From Ceratodon purpureus (lineage: Eukaryota; Streptophyta; Bryopsida; Pseudoditrichales; Ditrichaceae), in NCBI GenBank assembly GCA_014871385.1, contig CM026429.1, forward strand, positions 4,800,083-4,864,082: 64,000 nt of DNA, in the 5' to 3' direction. Every line of letters begins with the position of its first letter. Position 1 is the stretch's first letter. Made by a program: the position numbers and the translations under genes. Below the pieces are notes generated by a model. It saw only the letters and a list, made by a program, of their open reading frames with translations. It did not search any database and had not been told where the DNA came from. Shown in pieces: positions 10,905-23,254 of this stretch.

Positions 10905-11690
10905 ATACACAATCAAACAATGAGCAGATATACGAACAACTTCAGAGAGTTTCACAACACAATCCCAAACTCAAGACGAAAATAGGAAAACGAAATTCGG
11001 TAGAACATGATCAGTCCTGGAGGTATTGAGATCCCTTCCAAATTAGGTTGAACATCCACACAAAATATACACAAGCCTTCTCACAAAACAACAACTCTGT
11101 CCTGTCTACAAGCAATGTACTCTCTCATCGACATAATCATATTTCTACTCACAAGTTCCTATCGTCCAGTGCAACATCACAGCAAAATAAAAATACTTAG
11201 CAGGAACATTCACAGTCCTGAACTATAGCTCCCAGAACTACTGTATGCAAGCCAAGTCAAACCATGTCTCATCTTAAAAACTTACAATTAGATTTCGGGG
11301 CAGCCTACAAGACTGTGAGCATAATATACACTCTCATATAAGAGAGCTTCACGAAACAATCACGTGACTGACGTTAAAAAGAAAACATGAATTGGCAGAA
11401 CCTGTTCAGTCCCGAATGTATCAAGACTCCCTCAATTTGGGTAAGACTCCATAAAAAAGTAACAGAGATCTTCTAACAAAGCAGACACCTTGTCCTGTTT
11501 ACGTCGTAGATACTCGGTAAAATTACACCTTGCTGAGCAGAAGAATAATGCAATAAAACTCTACTCTTGAGCTCATCTCAGTGCTTCACACACAGCTACA
11601 CTGCAAATGTAAACACTTGCCACGCAGAATAATCACGAAGTCCCACAACTACAGCTTCAATGTAAGCCAAGTCAAACCATGTCACCGCGT
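10905..11690. repeat. Decayed tandem duplication, unit about 415 bp
   Basis: Unit 1 (about 10905-11270) and unit 2 (about 11320-11690) share ordered landmarks. These are a segment like GAG-TTCAC-AAACAATC, then GTAGAACMTGWTCAGTCC, then CCTGTCTAC or CCTGTTTAC, and AAGCCAAGTCAAACCATGTC near each end (11251 and 11665). The copies are strongly diverged. They lie downstream of the TIR-NB-LRR gene (minus strand). Confidence 0.6.
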
Positions 11691-11784
11691 CGCCTGCATC
11701 GTCAGTGATGTAAGAGAAACTCCATTTGAGACAATCGGTCTTCACCAACTTAGACCCGATTTATCGACACACTTGCACAACGCC

Positions 11785-12670
11785 TCAAGAGAAATTGACC
11801 GGACATCAACTGCATTGATGGCAATACCGCCACAAAGCTGCTGAATAATTCATGTTACCCTCAGCCTGACTCCACCGTCGCCTAAAGCGCTACGAGTAAA
11901 CAAGGCTGCAAATGTAAATGCAATCTTATAAAAAGAAAACCTTGACACCAAACAGCATAGTACCTTGCCAGTTTCTACAGAAAAAAAGAAGTGTCAACAC
12001 CACAATTTCATGCGAACCCTAGAGTTCTGAACAGAATCGGTCAGCACACGTTCGCCAGATAAAAATGCGCTCTTGGTCAAATCAACAGTGACACTTTCAT
12101 AACCCAACATTTTAAAGTTTTCTTGTGCAAATCACTTGAGACCCTAAAAGATGGGGAAGCTACTAAACTAATAGTACTATTTCAGTAGTCGTCTTTGACA
12201 GTCATCACCATGTTGCACTTACATTTGGACGATACAAAACAACACCTGAAAACAAATTGGACTAATATCAACTGCATTGACGGCAGTACAGTCTCAAAGC
12301 TGCTGAACAATTCATGTTACCCTCAGCCTGACTCCACCGTCGCCTTGAGCGCTACGAGCAAACAAGGCTGCAAATGTAAATGCAATCTTCATAAATGAAA
12401 ACCTTGACACCAAAGAGCACAGCGACATGCCAATTTCTACTGAAGAAAAGTGTCAACACCACAATTTCATGCGAATCCTAGAGTTCTTAACAAAACCTGC
12501 CAGCACACGTTCGGCAGAACTACTTTTACTCAAAAGTAATTGCGCACTTGGTCAAATCGACAAAGACACTTGCAAAACCCTACATTTAAAAATTCTCTTG
12601 AGCAAATCATTCGAGACCCTAAAAGATGGGGAAGCTACTAATCATCACCATGTTGCACTTACATTTGAGA
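11785..12670. repeat. Second decayed tandem duplication, unit about 460 bp
   Basis: Unit 1 (about 11785-12230) and unit 2 (about 12250-12670) share CATGTTACCCTCAGCCTGAC (11849 and 12312), CAAGGCTGCAAATGTAAATG, CACCACAATTTCATGCGAA, GAGACCCTAAAAGATGGGGA and CATCACCATGTTGCACTTAC in the same order. Divergence is moderate. No convincing coding frame spans it. It may be 3' flanking sequence of the neighbouring receptor gene. Confidence 0.75.
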
Positions 12671-12855
12671 ACTCGCTTCAAGTAGTCTGTTATTGGAGCG
12701 GACACCCACAAAAAGATCCTCCAACATTTGCGCCTCCACGTCCAAAGTCAGGGATCACGAGAACCCTTCACTCGCACTCCGCATTCCAAACCACTCTGCT
12801 CTTCCGGTCCGCTGGTTGTGTACGGGTCTTGAAGAAATGAGATTGCCTCTCTGTT

Positions 12856-15800
12856 CTACAACGTGATCAACTGACAACAGTCCACCTTGTGGACTCGTTG
12901 CAAAATTGACCGTCCACTCTCAGCATCTTGCACGAGGCGTAGAAACCCACAATCATTTGCTTCCACCACTCGCATTTCCTTCAAATCTCCGCGCACGGGA
13001 AAAAATTCGTTGCTGTCGTCGTATCTGTACCAAGAAGAATAATAACGATTATCGTCCAAAACAATTAGACATGATCCTGAAAGATTGGTGACGGAAGTGC
13101 ATCCCCAAATGCGAAGGCCTGGCACCACTCTCAGCACACCCAAACCCTCCAGGCTGCCACAATCCAATATTCCTAACCACACCAGCGCACTCAGCTGCCT
13201 GAGAGACTCCGGGAGTGGCTGCAACTCACCGCACCCCTCAATCATCAACTGCTCAAGCCTCGACAAGTGGCCGATGGACTCTGGGAGCTTGGTGAGGGAT
13301 CTGCAGTGCGTAATCGATAGCACTTCCAAACTCGTGAGGGCACCCAAACAATCAGGCAGAGTCTCCAGGCTGCTGCATCTTCCCAGGTACAGTGAAGTGA
13401 GCAGTTTGAGTTGTCCGATGCAGTTGGGGAGCTCCCGCAAGTTCTCACAACGCCATAAATAGAGGAAGTCCAGATTCGTGAGGAGTCCGATGGTGTGTGG
13501 GAGCTTGCTCATGGCCGGGCAGTCACGAAAGATAAAGTCGGAAAGGTGGTGGAGATGGGCGAGTGAAGTGTTTCTATCGAGCCATGTGATTCCCTCGTCA
13601 CTGCACTTCCATACAATGAGTTCCTTGAGCCCGTGTTGTTGTCCAACAGCGACTGCTTGCCATTCAGTCGCAAGGTCTGTAGTAAACTTGGTAAGGCCCG
13701 TCATGAGCCCCATTGTCTCTGGCCCCTTGGACATGGATGTGCACTTGTATAAGTAAAACTGTTGCAACCGAGGCAGGGCAGGGATGGAATCCGGCAATGA
13801 TTCTAAGTTTTCGCACTTTTGTAGACGGAGTTTTTCCAATTGTGAGAGTTGTCCAATCGTACTTGGCAGCTTCTGCAAACTCCTACATCCATCCAAGTCT
13901 AATAGTTGGAGTCGAGATAATTGCCCTATGGAATCCGGAAGAGTAATGATTGATGTGCAATTTGTCATATCAAGATTGAGCAAGTTTGGGCAACCCTGGG
14001 AAGCACAACGGATACGGTTTATCAAAAATCAATTCTAAACAATGAACTGCCGTTGGTAGAATCCAATTTGAACTTCAATTGTGAGCATTTAGAATATAAA
14101 AAGTCATCAAAGGATATAATTCTAAACTATTTACTTCATTTTCTTTGTTTTATTTCTAAGATGCAATGTAGGAGTTACATGAGAAAAGTTATAGTTGAAG
14201 CTTAAAAAAAATTCTACTTATAACCAAAGCAAATTAGAAAATGAAGATAAATTTTATTCAAATCATTCAATGTACTTCATCATTCTAGCCTGAATTTTCC
14301 ACCATAAGTATGGCTTTTCCTAATCAGAATGGTGCTACTCAAAACTAGTAAACACAAAATTTCATTATACATATTTACTTGAAAACTGAAGTAAAAATGT
14401 ACACGTGTTCAATTACAATTAAACTCTAAAACCAAATGCAATAATTCTAGCTTTTAAAATATGTTCATATATATTCAATTTTTAATGAAATTACACTTTA
14501 AACAAATAAATAATGATCTTAGTGTAAAACATACAATATTGGAAAGAATAACCTACATTTGGTGGTTGATTTTATAAATTCAATAAAGCGAAGTAGAACA
14601 ATCAATCTTATGATAATATTGTGCGTTTTAATCCTTAATAAATGTAGAAAAAGTATGAATTTATTTCCAAATACTAAATTCTATAAAATACATGTATATT
14701 CATACAAAAATATTTATATCAAATACAAGATAATTTTTATAATTTACAAATGATATACTTTATTGTTTCAACATTCATCCATGATTTATAAAAAAATCAC
14801 TTTGTTGGCTGGTGGTTGATAATAAGTCAAAGCCACGAGAGCTAACAATTTATTATCCAACTTATTTTATAATTCTTTTCAATCTACACTTGACATCCCT
14901 CATCAATCATACCACATGTACATAAGCTCAGAATTTTCCTTTGAAAAAATGTAATTAACATACTTGCAATTTATCAAATTCCAATTTAAACCCAAATATA
15001 AAGTAATGTACCTCTGTAGCCGAATTGGATTCTGTCCACATACTTGCAAGGCGAGGGCTTTGAGAAAAATCCAATGATACCAGATTCATAAAATCAAACA
15101 TCCGAGGTAAATGTACCAATGGCATGTTCCTCCACCGCAACCACCGTAACTCTTTTGAAATAATATCAAAGTTCCCATTTACATCACATCCATCCAAAAT
15201 GAGATAATGTAAGTTGGTCATCTTTCCAAATCTTTCACATTCGTATTTCTGTCTCCGACTCTTTGCAAGATTGAGCGCCCTAATTATGTTGTGACCCTGA
15301 ATAATCAAAACAATAAAAACAAATTTTGTAAACTTTAGGGTGTACCATAAATATATATCCTACAAGATTTTTCATTATTAAATATATTTTCATGTGACAA
15401 AACTTTTAAAATGTATACAAACAATATGAAAACCAAGTAAAAACTTACTTCATAGTTGCCTTCAACAACTTTGGCAGCTCTATTCTCCCACAAGTGGCTT
15501 CCTCTCAATGTTCCAATGTTTTGTCCCAATTCTTGTAGTAGTCCATGCATCACCAATTTTTGTCCTTGTGAGTTGCTAAGAGCAACTAATGACTTATCAA
15601 TGAGCTTCCTCAAAGTCGTGTTAGGGGTCTTATATCGACAACATGATGAACATTCCTTACAACTCTTCCAAATCTCTACAACCTCTTCCTTTTGGAGATT
15701 GCAAAATACACAAGCAATATCCACAAACATCAACTTCTCTTGATCGGAAAGGCAATCGTAGCTCCACCTTAAAGTCGTCATCACCTTTGCGTCTCCCTTT

Positions 15801-17592
15801 AAAGCATCCACTGCCTCAGGCCAAATACATTCCAAATCTTCATCGCTTGTCATATCAATCAAGCTTGAGCCCACCACCTTTAATGCCAATGGCAAACCTC
15901 CACATGCTTTACTCACATCATTGGCTACGTCCTTAAACTTTGGTAGAGCTTCTTCACTCCGAAATGCATACAAGTTGAAAAGCTTTCTAGCATCGTCATG
16001 CTCCAAGGGTGTCACTTCATGAAGAGAGAAATCCCCAAACTCTCCACCAATAACCTTCAATACCTTGTAATCCCGAGATGTAACAATTATGCAACTCCCT
16101 TGTGGAAGAATCCGTGTCTCTAAGATGAGCTCATCAAATTGGCTTCTCTCATAGATGTCATCCAAGACAATCAATGTTGGTCCTTTGTTCGATAACTTGT
16201 GAAACCAATAACTATAATTATGATCATCGCCATTTCGAACATGCAAAAGATCCCAAAGTAGTTGATTCTGCAATTTCTCCACCATACTTGAAGAACTCAA
16301 CATTGAGTTATGATCAAATGCCAAAAAACTCATAGCTTGAAACTTCTTGTGACTCACAAAATGGTTGTAAATCAACTTGGCAAGAAAGGTTTTACCAACT
16401 CCACCCATCCCCACAAGCCCCAATAAACCTGTGGTATTCGATACCTCCTCCAATTTCTTGACGCATGTGTGAACATGCTCTTTGACACCCACCATGCAAC
16501 GATCACCTTGCAATGCCTCATGGCCCTCACATGTAGGTGTCAACTTGCTCAATATGGCATCCACCACTTCCCGTTTCAGTTCTACTTCGTCACTGCGCTC
16601 ACAAAATCAGTCATTAGCACTTCATAAGTTTCCCACTTATTCCAACATTCATGCTTAATTAAAATGGACTGAAAATCGAATGCGGCATGCCCTGAAATAA
16701 TCGATACAAGTGATAGTTGAACTCCTGATCAAGTGACCGGTGCATCATGACACTGCTTACTCTACATTCTGTATAGTACGAATTGCATGCCTGGTGACAA
16801 GAATAACCGATGGGTTTGACATGACTCTCTCGCCGAAGAATGCCCTAGACTAGCTCTACATGCCCATGCCTCAACAGCAAAAGTACAACAGTGCTGTAAA
16901 TATAACTCCATAACAAACTCAGGCATAACAACCACGCCAACAACCCTGGATTACAGTTCAATCAAGTCAAGTGCAATCCCATCACGAAACAAACTCTCAT
17001 TCCGTGGGGTACAAACATATCATGTAAACTTGAAGAGAGACACTCACCCCTTGTAATCAGACGGACGATAGCAAAACCCAGTGATATCCGCCAACTTCCG
17101 AAGAGCATCGCTCCATTCCTTCACTTGCTCTGGTAATCTCTTGGACTTATGTTTCTCAAATGCCTCTTTAAACGGGCCATTCTCCACCCACCGCAAATGT
17201 GCAGGCTCCACCTCGTAGTACACAGGTATTACTGGTTTTCCGCTCCTCAACATGTCAACCAGTTCAGTCAGGCAATACTTCGACTCTGCATATCCTTTCG
17301 AAACAACTGCAACATGGACCTTCGCCACTTCCAGAGCGTCATTTATGGATCTGAAAGCAGGATCCCCCTTCCTCAAGGATGCCTTGTCCAGAAACGGATT
17401 CAACCCAGCTTCCCTAAGCGCTTCATTCAAATGGGCCACGAATCCAGCTTTCACATCAGGCCCACGGTGGTTCAGGAACACGTCATAGTCCACACCCATG
17501 ACTGTAGAAGAAGAGCATTGCCCTCGGGGACGTTTGTAAGGCCTCCAGGGTCCAAGAGCCCGGTCGTCCATGGCTACACTAGTTCCGATCAT
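12856..17592 (-). CDS. TIR-NB-ARC-LRR (TNL) immune receptor
   Basis: Four exons fit GT-AG sites with matching phases: 17592-17048, 16592-15449, 15296-15012 and 13995-12856, encoding about 1,037 residues. Exon 1 is a TIR domain starting YDVFLNHRGPDVK, with the conserved Glu in YCLTELVDML that serves as the NADase catalytic residue in plant TIRs. Exon 2 is NB-ARC: P-loop GMGGVGKT, kinase-2 LIVLDDIY, RNBS-B GSCIIVTSR, GLPL motif CGGLPLALKVVG. The MHD position reads MHG, so the usual Asp is replaced by Gly. Exons 3-4 hold leucine-rich repeats of the form LPDSIGQLSRLQLLDLDGC, about ten units. Intracellular TNLs detect pathogen effectors and signal through TIR NAD hydrolysis. The gene looks intact; the start could be the internal ATG before GVDYDVF. 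Confidence 0.92.
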
Positions 17593-20500
17593 CTAATCGG
17601 AAGAAATGAGATCATGTATAGCCGAACTTTGGTCCCACAATTGCACTACATCAAGACTTGCACACTCCTGGCAAGTTAGACGAGGTTAACGACCTCACAG
17701 CTCTGGGTTATTGAGGAACGAACATCTCCTTGACGCGGCACCCCAGTTCCAGACTGAACAATCTAGACGAGGTGAACATTGATCCTGTAATGTCATTCAG
17801 ATGCACAATCTGCAGGCTGGGTTCTCGATTCGCCAGTGGCCGTTCTTACAGCAATCCTTACAGCAATCAAATACAGTACTGTAGCAACACAAATGCATTG
17901 TTTATTACCTCCAACTGTGAGCGGTTACTGGGCATAATGATTCCTCATTGAAATGCAAGTAGAGTGTGTTTCAGTTCAGGAAACTCTGGGAGAGGTTGAG
18001 AACTTGTCTCCATAATCTGGGACCCACAATTCCACACTGCTCCAAGAGGCTGAAATCGTTGTCGGCTTCTTCATAAATCAGATGACGAAAGAGCACCACC
18101 CCTGTAGTGTCCGCACTTGGACATAACGACCAGCTTCAATGGCTCCAATGAAGTGATTTTGGCTGCACAGAAACCAAATATAATCAAAAGAATATTCTCG
18201 CCCTTCACTTTACATCAAACAAGAATCCTTTACCAGAACGCAACAAAACAAAATTTCGCAAAGAGCAAAATTTACAGTATGAAAGAATCCCGCCTGCAAG
18301 CAAGCACTCTTACTTATAATGCAAACTACGAGTGATATGCTGTGACGAGGTTCTCTACTCGTAATCTAAGGAACTTTGTCAATCCATTGCAAGAATCGTG
18401 GGTTCAGTGAACGTTGCAATATGTGGCTCGGGGCTTGAGTTCACCCTCACTAGGTTGCAGAGCTGGTGACCCAAGTGCGATCCATCGGATCATTTCGGAC
18501 CTCGCTACAACGTGGAATGTCATTGTGCACCCAAAGAACTAAAACGAGCTCGACCTTTGAAAGAAATAAATGCGAAAAAGAAACCCTCACCTTCTGTGTC
18601 ACCAACTAGGTGCCAACAGAGAACTCAAGCTCTCCCACGAACCTTCTCTGCTAAATCGCCCAGCAACAGAGTCTCAACAATTCTACTCCGAAGTTGACCG
18701 AACCTAATGAATCTGTCTTGGTGAGTTTTGATGGAGAAACTAAGAATACAGCTGTGCAGAACCAGAGTACTTCACCAAAACGCAATTTGTTGCAGTCTCT
18801 ATACTGTACCTGGGAGAAGGAGTCGGAGCCGTAATATCCCACTGAGAAGAAGATCGTGCGACATAACAGCACCTGTGGTTAACCAAGCTTATATCGTAAC
18901 GCGTTTCCACTTCTTCCCCGAACTATTGTTTTCGTGTTGTATTTATCCATGACGACCTCCGCAGACTAGTTCTGAACTTCTCATTGAAAGTCTACCCCTG
19001 GAAGACCCCCATTGCCGACTCAAGCCCTTTCCGCGGAACAACACAATTGCTTGTGATTCCAGAACTCGAACACATTCGATCTCAACAGCTCCCTGGCAAC
19101 CATACACCAATCACCAATCAGCAAATAAAAATACCACAAGGAGTAAGACTAACCTCCAAAAACAAATCCTCCAGAAGAATCAGCAGGCTGGTTCTTTAGA
19201 GGTGCAAACATACACTTAGATTTGGCTTCCTTCAATCAGGAAGGTCGCAACAATCCTCCATTTCTGCAAACGGAGAAACTGAAACTAGTTGTCATAATCC
19301 TCAATGTAATCTGAAAAAAAACGAACTCTTATGTTCAATGTCATCTCTAGTATATCAATGCCACACTAAAACGTATACCGACAATCGGCCGTCCCCGATT
19401 TCCCCTGCTCCACCTTAACAAGCCCTTAACGGAGCTCAACCCCCAAAACAACCTCCAAAAACAAATATATATAAAATAAAGAAAACAACTTCCTAAAACC
19501 TCCATCATATCCACAGCAAAACAAGCTCAACTTAATTAAGCACAACCCACATCCTCCAACCCCTTCAAATTAACCACAATAACATCCATCCAGGCTCTTA
19601 CATCCAATGCAATAAAAGTGCAGAAAACCAGACGGTCACCTAAGCTTCGATCTGATCAAAGTGCACCCAAGTGCTGAATAAAGGCCTAGCGACTGATAAC
19701 CTATATTGACGTTAATTGAACAGTCTCCAAAACTCTACTTCCCCACCGACCAATGATCCCCAACTAGAAAGCACCCCCACAAGAATCGTTAAACTGCAAG
19801 CTTTACAGATGCCAGAAACGATAAACCTGATAAAAACAAAATATACTCCAACCTCCTAAATTCTAAGAGTTATCGGTTAAAATTCCAGTCTCTATCGACA
19901 CACGCAGAAATTACCTCTCTAATTCCACCCACAAGCAGCAACGCTCCTTCTTTTCCCAATTTCAGAATTTAGATCCACAATACAACGAAACACTACATCA
20001 ACCAGTCAACATGTTCCGTACCATGTTCGGAACAGGCTAATATACCTCCAAAACGAAAGCGCCAAGCTACCGACACAAGTGAAAGTGGTCGACAAACGCA
20101 GGACCACATCCTCACTACGACTCTAGCCACATGCTAGAACAAGACCAGAACATGGCCATCAGAAAACCAGGTCTACCATCCAGCTAGTAACTCAAACACT
20201 GGTTACAAATCACAAACATCAGAGAAACAGTCCACTCACATGAGATCCGAGACGGATCATCAAACCAAACTCCACACGACAGTCCTCCTTGAAAACCTTG
20301 AACATCGATCAGCAAAAGGAGAAACTAACAATCACCTGAGCCACTGCACCGCTGCTGCGTCGCTGAGTACCTGAACTTACACCCGCTGAAAGGATTTTAT
20401 AACCAGTCACGGCAAATGCTAACCCTCGCTGCTTCAGCTTCGCTGCCACAGCAGTCGGCAAAGAGCAAATCCCGATTGATATCCGTGCGATACTGAGGTG

Positions 20501-20641
20501 ATGCATGTGTAAATTGTCTGTAATACCTGCACGATACTGGGGCATTCAGGTTGTGAGACATGCCAGTGTATAGGACGGTGGAAGTCTGTGCAGACAAACT
20601 GGTTGATCGAGGGACACGGCGAGGGATCGTTCTGGAAGGGG
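17593..20641. other. Unassigned DNA upstream of the TNL gene
   Basis: About 3 kb with moderate GC and only short frames. It should contain the TNL promoter (minus strand), but no core element or conserved exon was identified. The stretch 19300-20300 is C/A-rich on + with no long frame. Confidence 0.45.
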
Positions 20642-21788
20642 TGATTTTTCAGTGTTCTGAAAAAAAAAACATTTCCAGTGGACGGGTTCTCTGAAAATGA
20701 ACCGGTTTTTGGACGTGTCTAATTCACTTTGGACGGGTTCTAAAAATAATTTATTTTTTTTGAGAATTTTTTCCCAAAAAAATGAATGATGCAAATATCA
20801 ATTACAATATGTCATATATGACATGTGAATGTGAACATAATGAAGTCAAACCATTAACACCTAATCAAAATACCTATCTTCAAGAGCTTGATTCACCTGC
20901 ACACATTGATTCATCAACCACAATATTTAGAACCTTTTTAACACAATGTCAGAGATTTAAATTGAAGGTAAACTAAGCAATTGTATAAAGATTTCGTTTG
21001 TATAAACATGTTCAATTTTTACAAAAAAAAAGAAGAACTTATTACTTACCATTCTAACAAGTGGATGAATTCTCATATCCTTCATATTTCTCCAAACAAG
21101 CATCACTGCATTCCAATTGATGTTTTCAACTGGAATATTTGCACATGAAATGCGCATCAAAGCATCTAAAGTCTCCAACTACAAGTTAGTACGGAGATGA
21201 CTCTTGATCCAGTTTTGTTTGTAAAAATCCTGGAACTAGAGCTAAACCTAGACTCTGAGTTGATTTCTAATTCACATTACTTCTCTATCACTTTAAGAAA
21301 ATAAGAAATATCAAGGTAAATAAACCAACATGGGTCCTCAAGGTTGAGAAGTTGTAGCATCAGTAAAACGGAGCAGAACGTAGCTGCAGCACTGAAGAAG
21401 CACAGCAAGATGAATAAAACCTTGAAAACACTCTCTTACAGTCTGCGCAATGGGCCATGCCGGGCTAGGCTTCAATAGCCAGGCCAAGCCAGGCTCCAAG
21501 CTCTGCAGCATGTGCCTAATTTCGTTTTTTGTTTTCTTTTTTAAGTTTTTTTTTTTTGTTTTTTTTTTAAAAAAAATTGGTTTTTATTATTTTTTAAATT
21601 TTTTATGAACATTAGTACGGGACGGGTATTTCTTTTTTGAACCGGTTTTAGGATGGGTTGTTTTTTTTTTAACCTTTCTATGGACGGGTTGGTTTTGAAA
21701 TTACCAGTTTTGGGACGGGTTCCATTTTTTTTTGCCTTTCAATTCAAGGTTTTTGGACATGGACGGGTTAAAACTTTGTGAAAAATCA
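20642..21788. mobile_element. Putative small non-autonomous DNA transposon with GGACGGGTT subterminal repeats
   Basis: The ends carry the inverted word TGATTTTTCA (20642-20651 and its complement 21779-21788). Both subterminal zones are crowded with GGACGGGTT or near variants (about 20673, 20730, 21618, 21691, 21712 and 21762), separated by T runs and words like ACCGGTTTT. Multiple subterminal short repeats are typical of hAT-type and related transposons. No clear target-site duplication was found, so the limits are tentative. The internal frame (20957-21178, minus) is not recognisable. Confidence 0.45.
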
Positions 21789-22185
21789 GCCTTGGGTTCG
21801 AGTTCCTCTTCCCCAGGGACTAATTGAGCAATTATTTGAGCACTTCTTTGCGATGAAATCTTATTCCTTTTGTTTCAAGGAAAGGCTTGGTAGATGACAG
21901 CTTTGAATTCTCAATTTCTTGACTTTGAATTTGTCAAGGACATACTGCCAAAACAGAGAGAGACAGAGAAACTACGGTTTCCGGAGGAGACCAAAGTGAA
22001 TTAAGTGTCTGTTCGATCCACCCCCAATCCAATGCACACGGGACAAAGGTATGGAAGTAAAGATCTACTCCCCGCTTTCGAGAGTAGACACTTTAGTCAC
22101 AAAGTAACCAGTAACCAGTAACAAGTAACAAGTAAGAGTAGTGATTATCTTCTCAATATTCATTTGATTGCGATTTTGGACACCA

Positions 22186-22400
22186 AGCCACGAGCTCATT
22201 CTTGGTTGGAGGTGAGCGTTTGTCTCATTAATCTGGTCCGGGTTCGAACCCTGATGGACTCGTTTGAGTGGATGTGGGGGATGAAGTCGCTTGGTGCTGC
22301 TGAGTGAGGGATCGTAGGCAGTAGATGAGTTGTGCCAACCAACAGCCAGGCTTTGCGAGAAGTTGACAAGAGACTTGACACCCGTATGGTAACAATTTAA
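22186..22400 (+). mobile_element. tRNA-like SINE candidate
   Basis: A good RNA polymerase III B box, GGGTTCGAACCC, lies at 22239-22250. It is preceded at tRNA-like spacing by TTGGTTGGAGGTGAGCG, which resembles an A box. The following 150 bases do not fold into a full tRNA by eye. A second B-box-like word, GGGTTCGAGTTCC, sits at 21796, just outside the right end of the GGACGGGTT element. No terminal repeats were identified, so this is a candidate only. Confidence 0.35.
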
Positions 22401-23254
22401 ATAAAGTAGCTCTAGCTACTAAAAATTTTATTTGTATTTTTATTATAATTTTGGATTTTGACTATGGGGGATCTAATGTTTCGGGTAATGGTTGGTGGTT
22501 TTCTATTCTTCTTCTGTGGAGAAGAATAGACATGGCATATTGTATGGCAATAGTGTTTATGTTTTTAACCCCTAAACACCTAAACGACCAAAAACTGGTC
22601 GTTTTCATTTTTCCAAGTTCCATAACTGTAATCCAAATGACAATTTTTCGTCCATTTTTTTTTTCACGTGGTAAAGTTGAGAGAGATCTATCTAACCTCA
22701 TTAAAAAATTATCAAAATAATAATTTCATGAATTTTGGTGCCTCCTTAGAGTCAAAAAGATCAATACCGTGTATGTATTAAAAAAATTCCTTGATACAGA
22801 CAGCTGAAACACAATTTCGACTATTGGAATGATCTTTTTTGCAGTTGAGGTAAACTAATGAAATGTAGTTTGGCAAATCTATTTTCCAGTCCAATTTAAA
22901 ATTTTGAATAATACCTAAAATTGAGTGATTTATAGCTGGTATAAGATGAAGAGGTATAACCGTGGCTACTTCTTGATTTTCCACGGTTTTAGGTTTTTTC
23001 ATCATATTTTTGAATTAAAACATGATTTTTGAGCACGGTAACTGATATAAGGTTCTTGGTTGTCATATTCATCTATGGTAAATATTTCATAATCTTTTAG
23101 TATAACCTATATTTGATATGAATTTTCTTTGTTTGTTTTTATTTGAAAATTTATATTAATTACATTTTGAAACATTTAATTTTGATAAAATTATTTCTTG
23201 TAGATAACATGTGTATTTAGCTAAGAAAAGTTTAAAATTCATATTTTACATTAT
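22401..23254. other. AT-rich DNA with two short perfect hairpins, possibly LINE 3' UTR
   Basis: TCTATTCTTCT (22502-22512) pairs with AGAAGAATAGA (22520-22530) around a 7-base loop. AAACGACCA (22582-22590) pairs with TGGTCGTTT (22596-22604) around a 5-base loop. The LINE frame ends at 23255 on the minus strand, so part of this region is probably its 3' untranslated tail. No poly(A) end was pinned down. Confidence 0.4.

Noticed and set aside
12427-12840. 137-codon plus-strand frame downstream of the TNL gene
   Set aside because: It overlaps the decayed tandem duplication and is not preserved in the sister unit.
13085-13756. Plus-strand frames opposite the LRR exon
   Set aside because: Shadows of the leucine-rich repeats on the minus strand.
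22239-22250. Complete tRNA gene
   Set aside because: Only the B box is convincing; no cloverleaf could be drawn, so it is kept as a SINE candidate.
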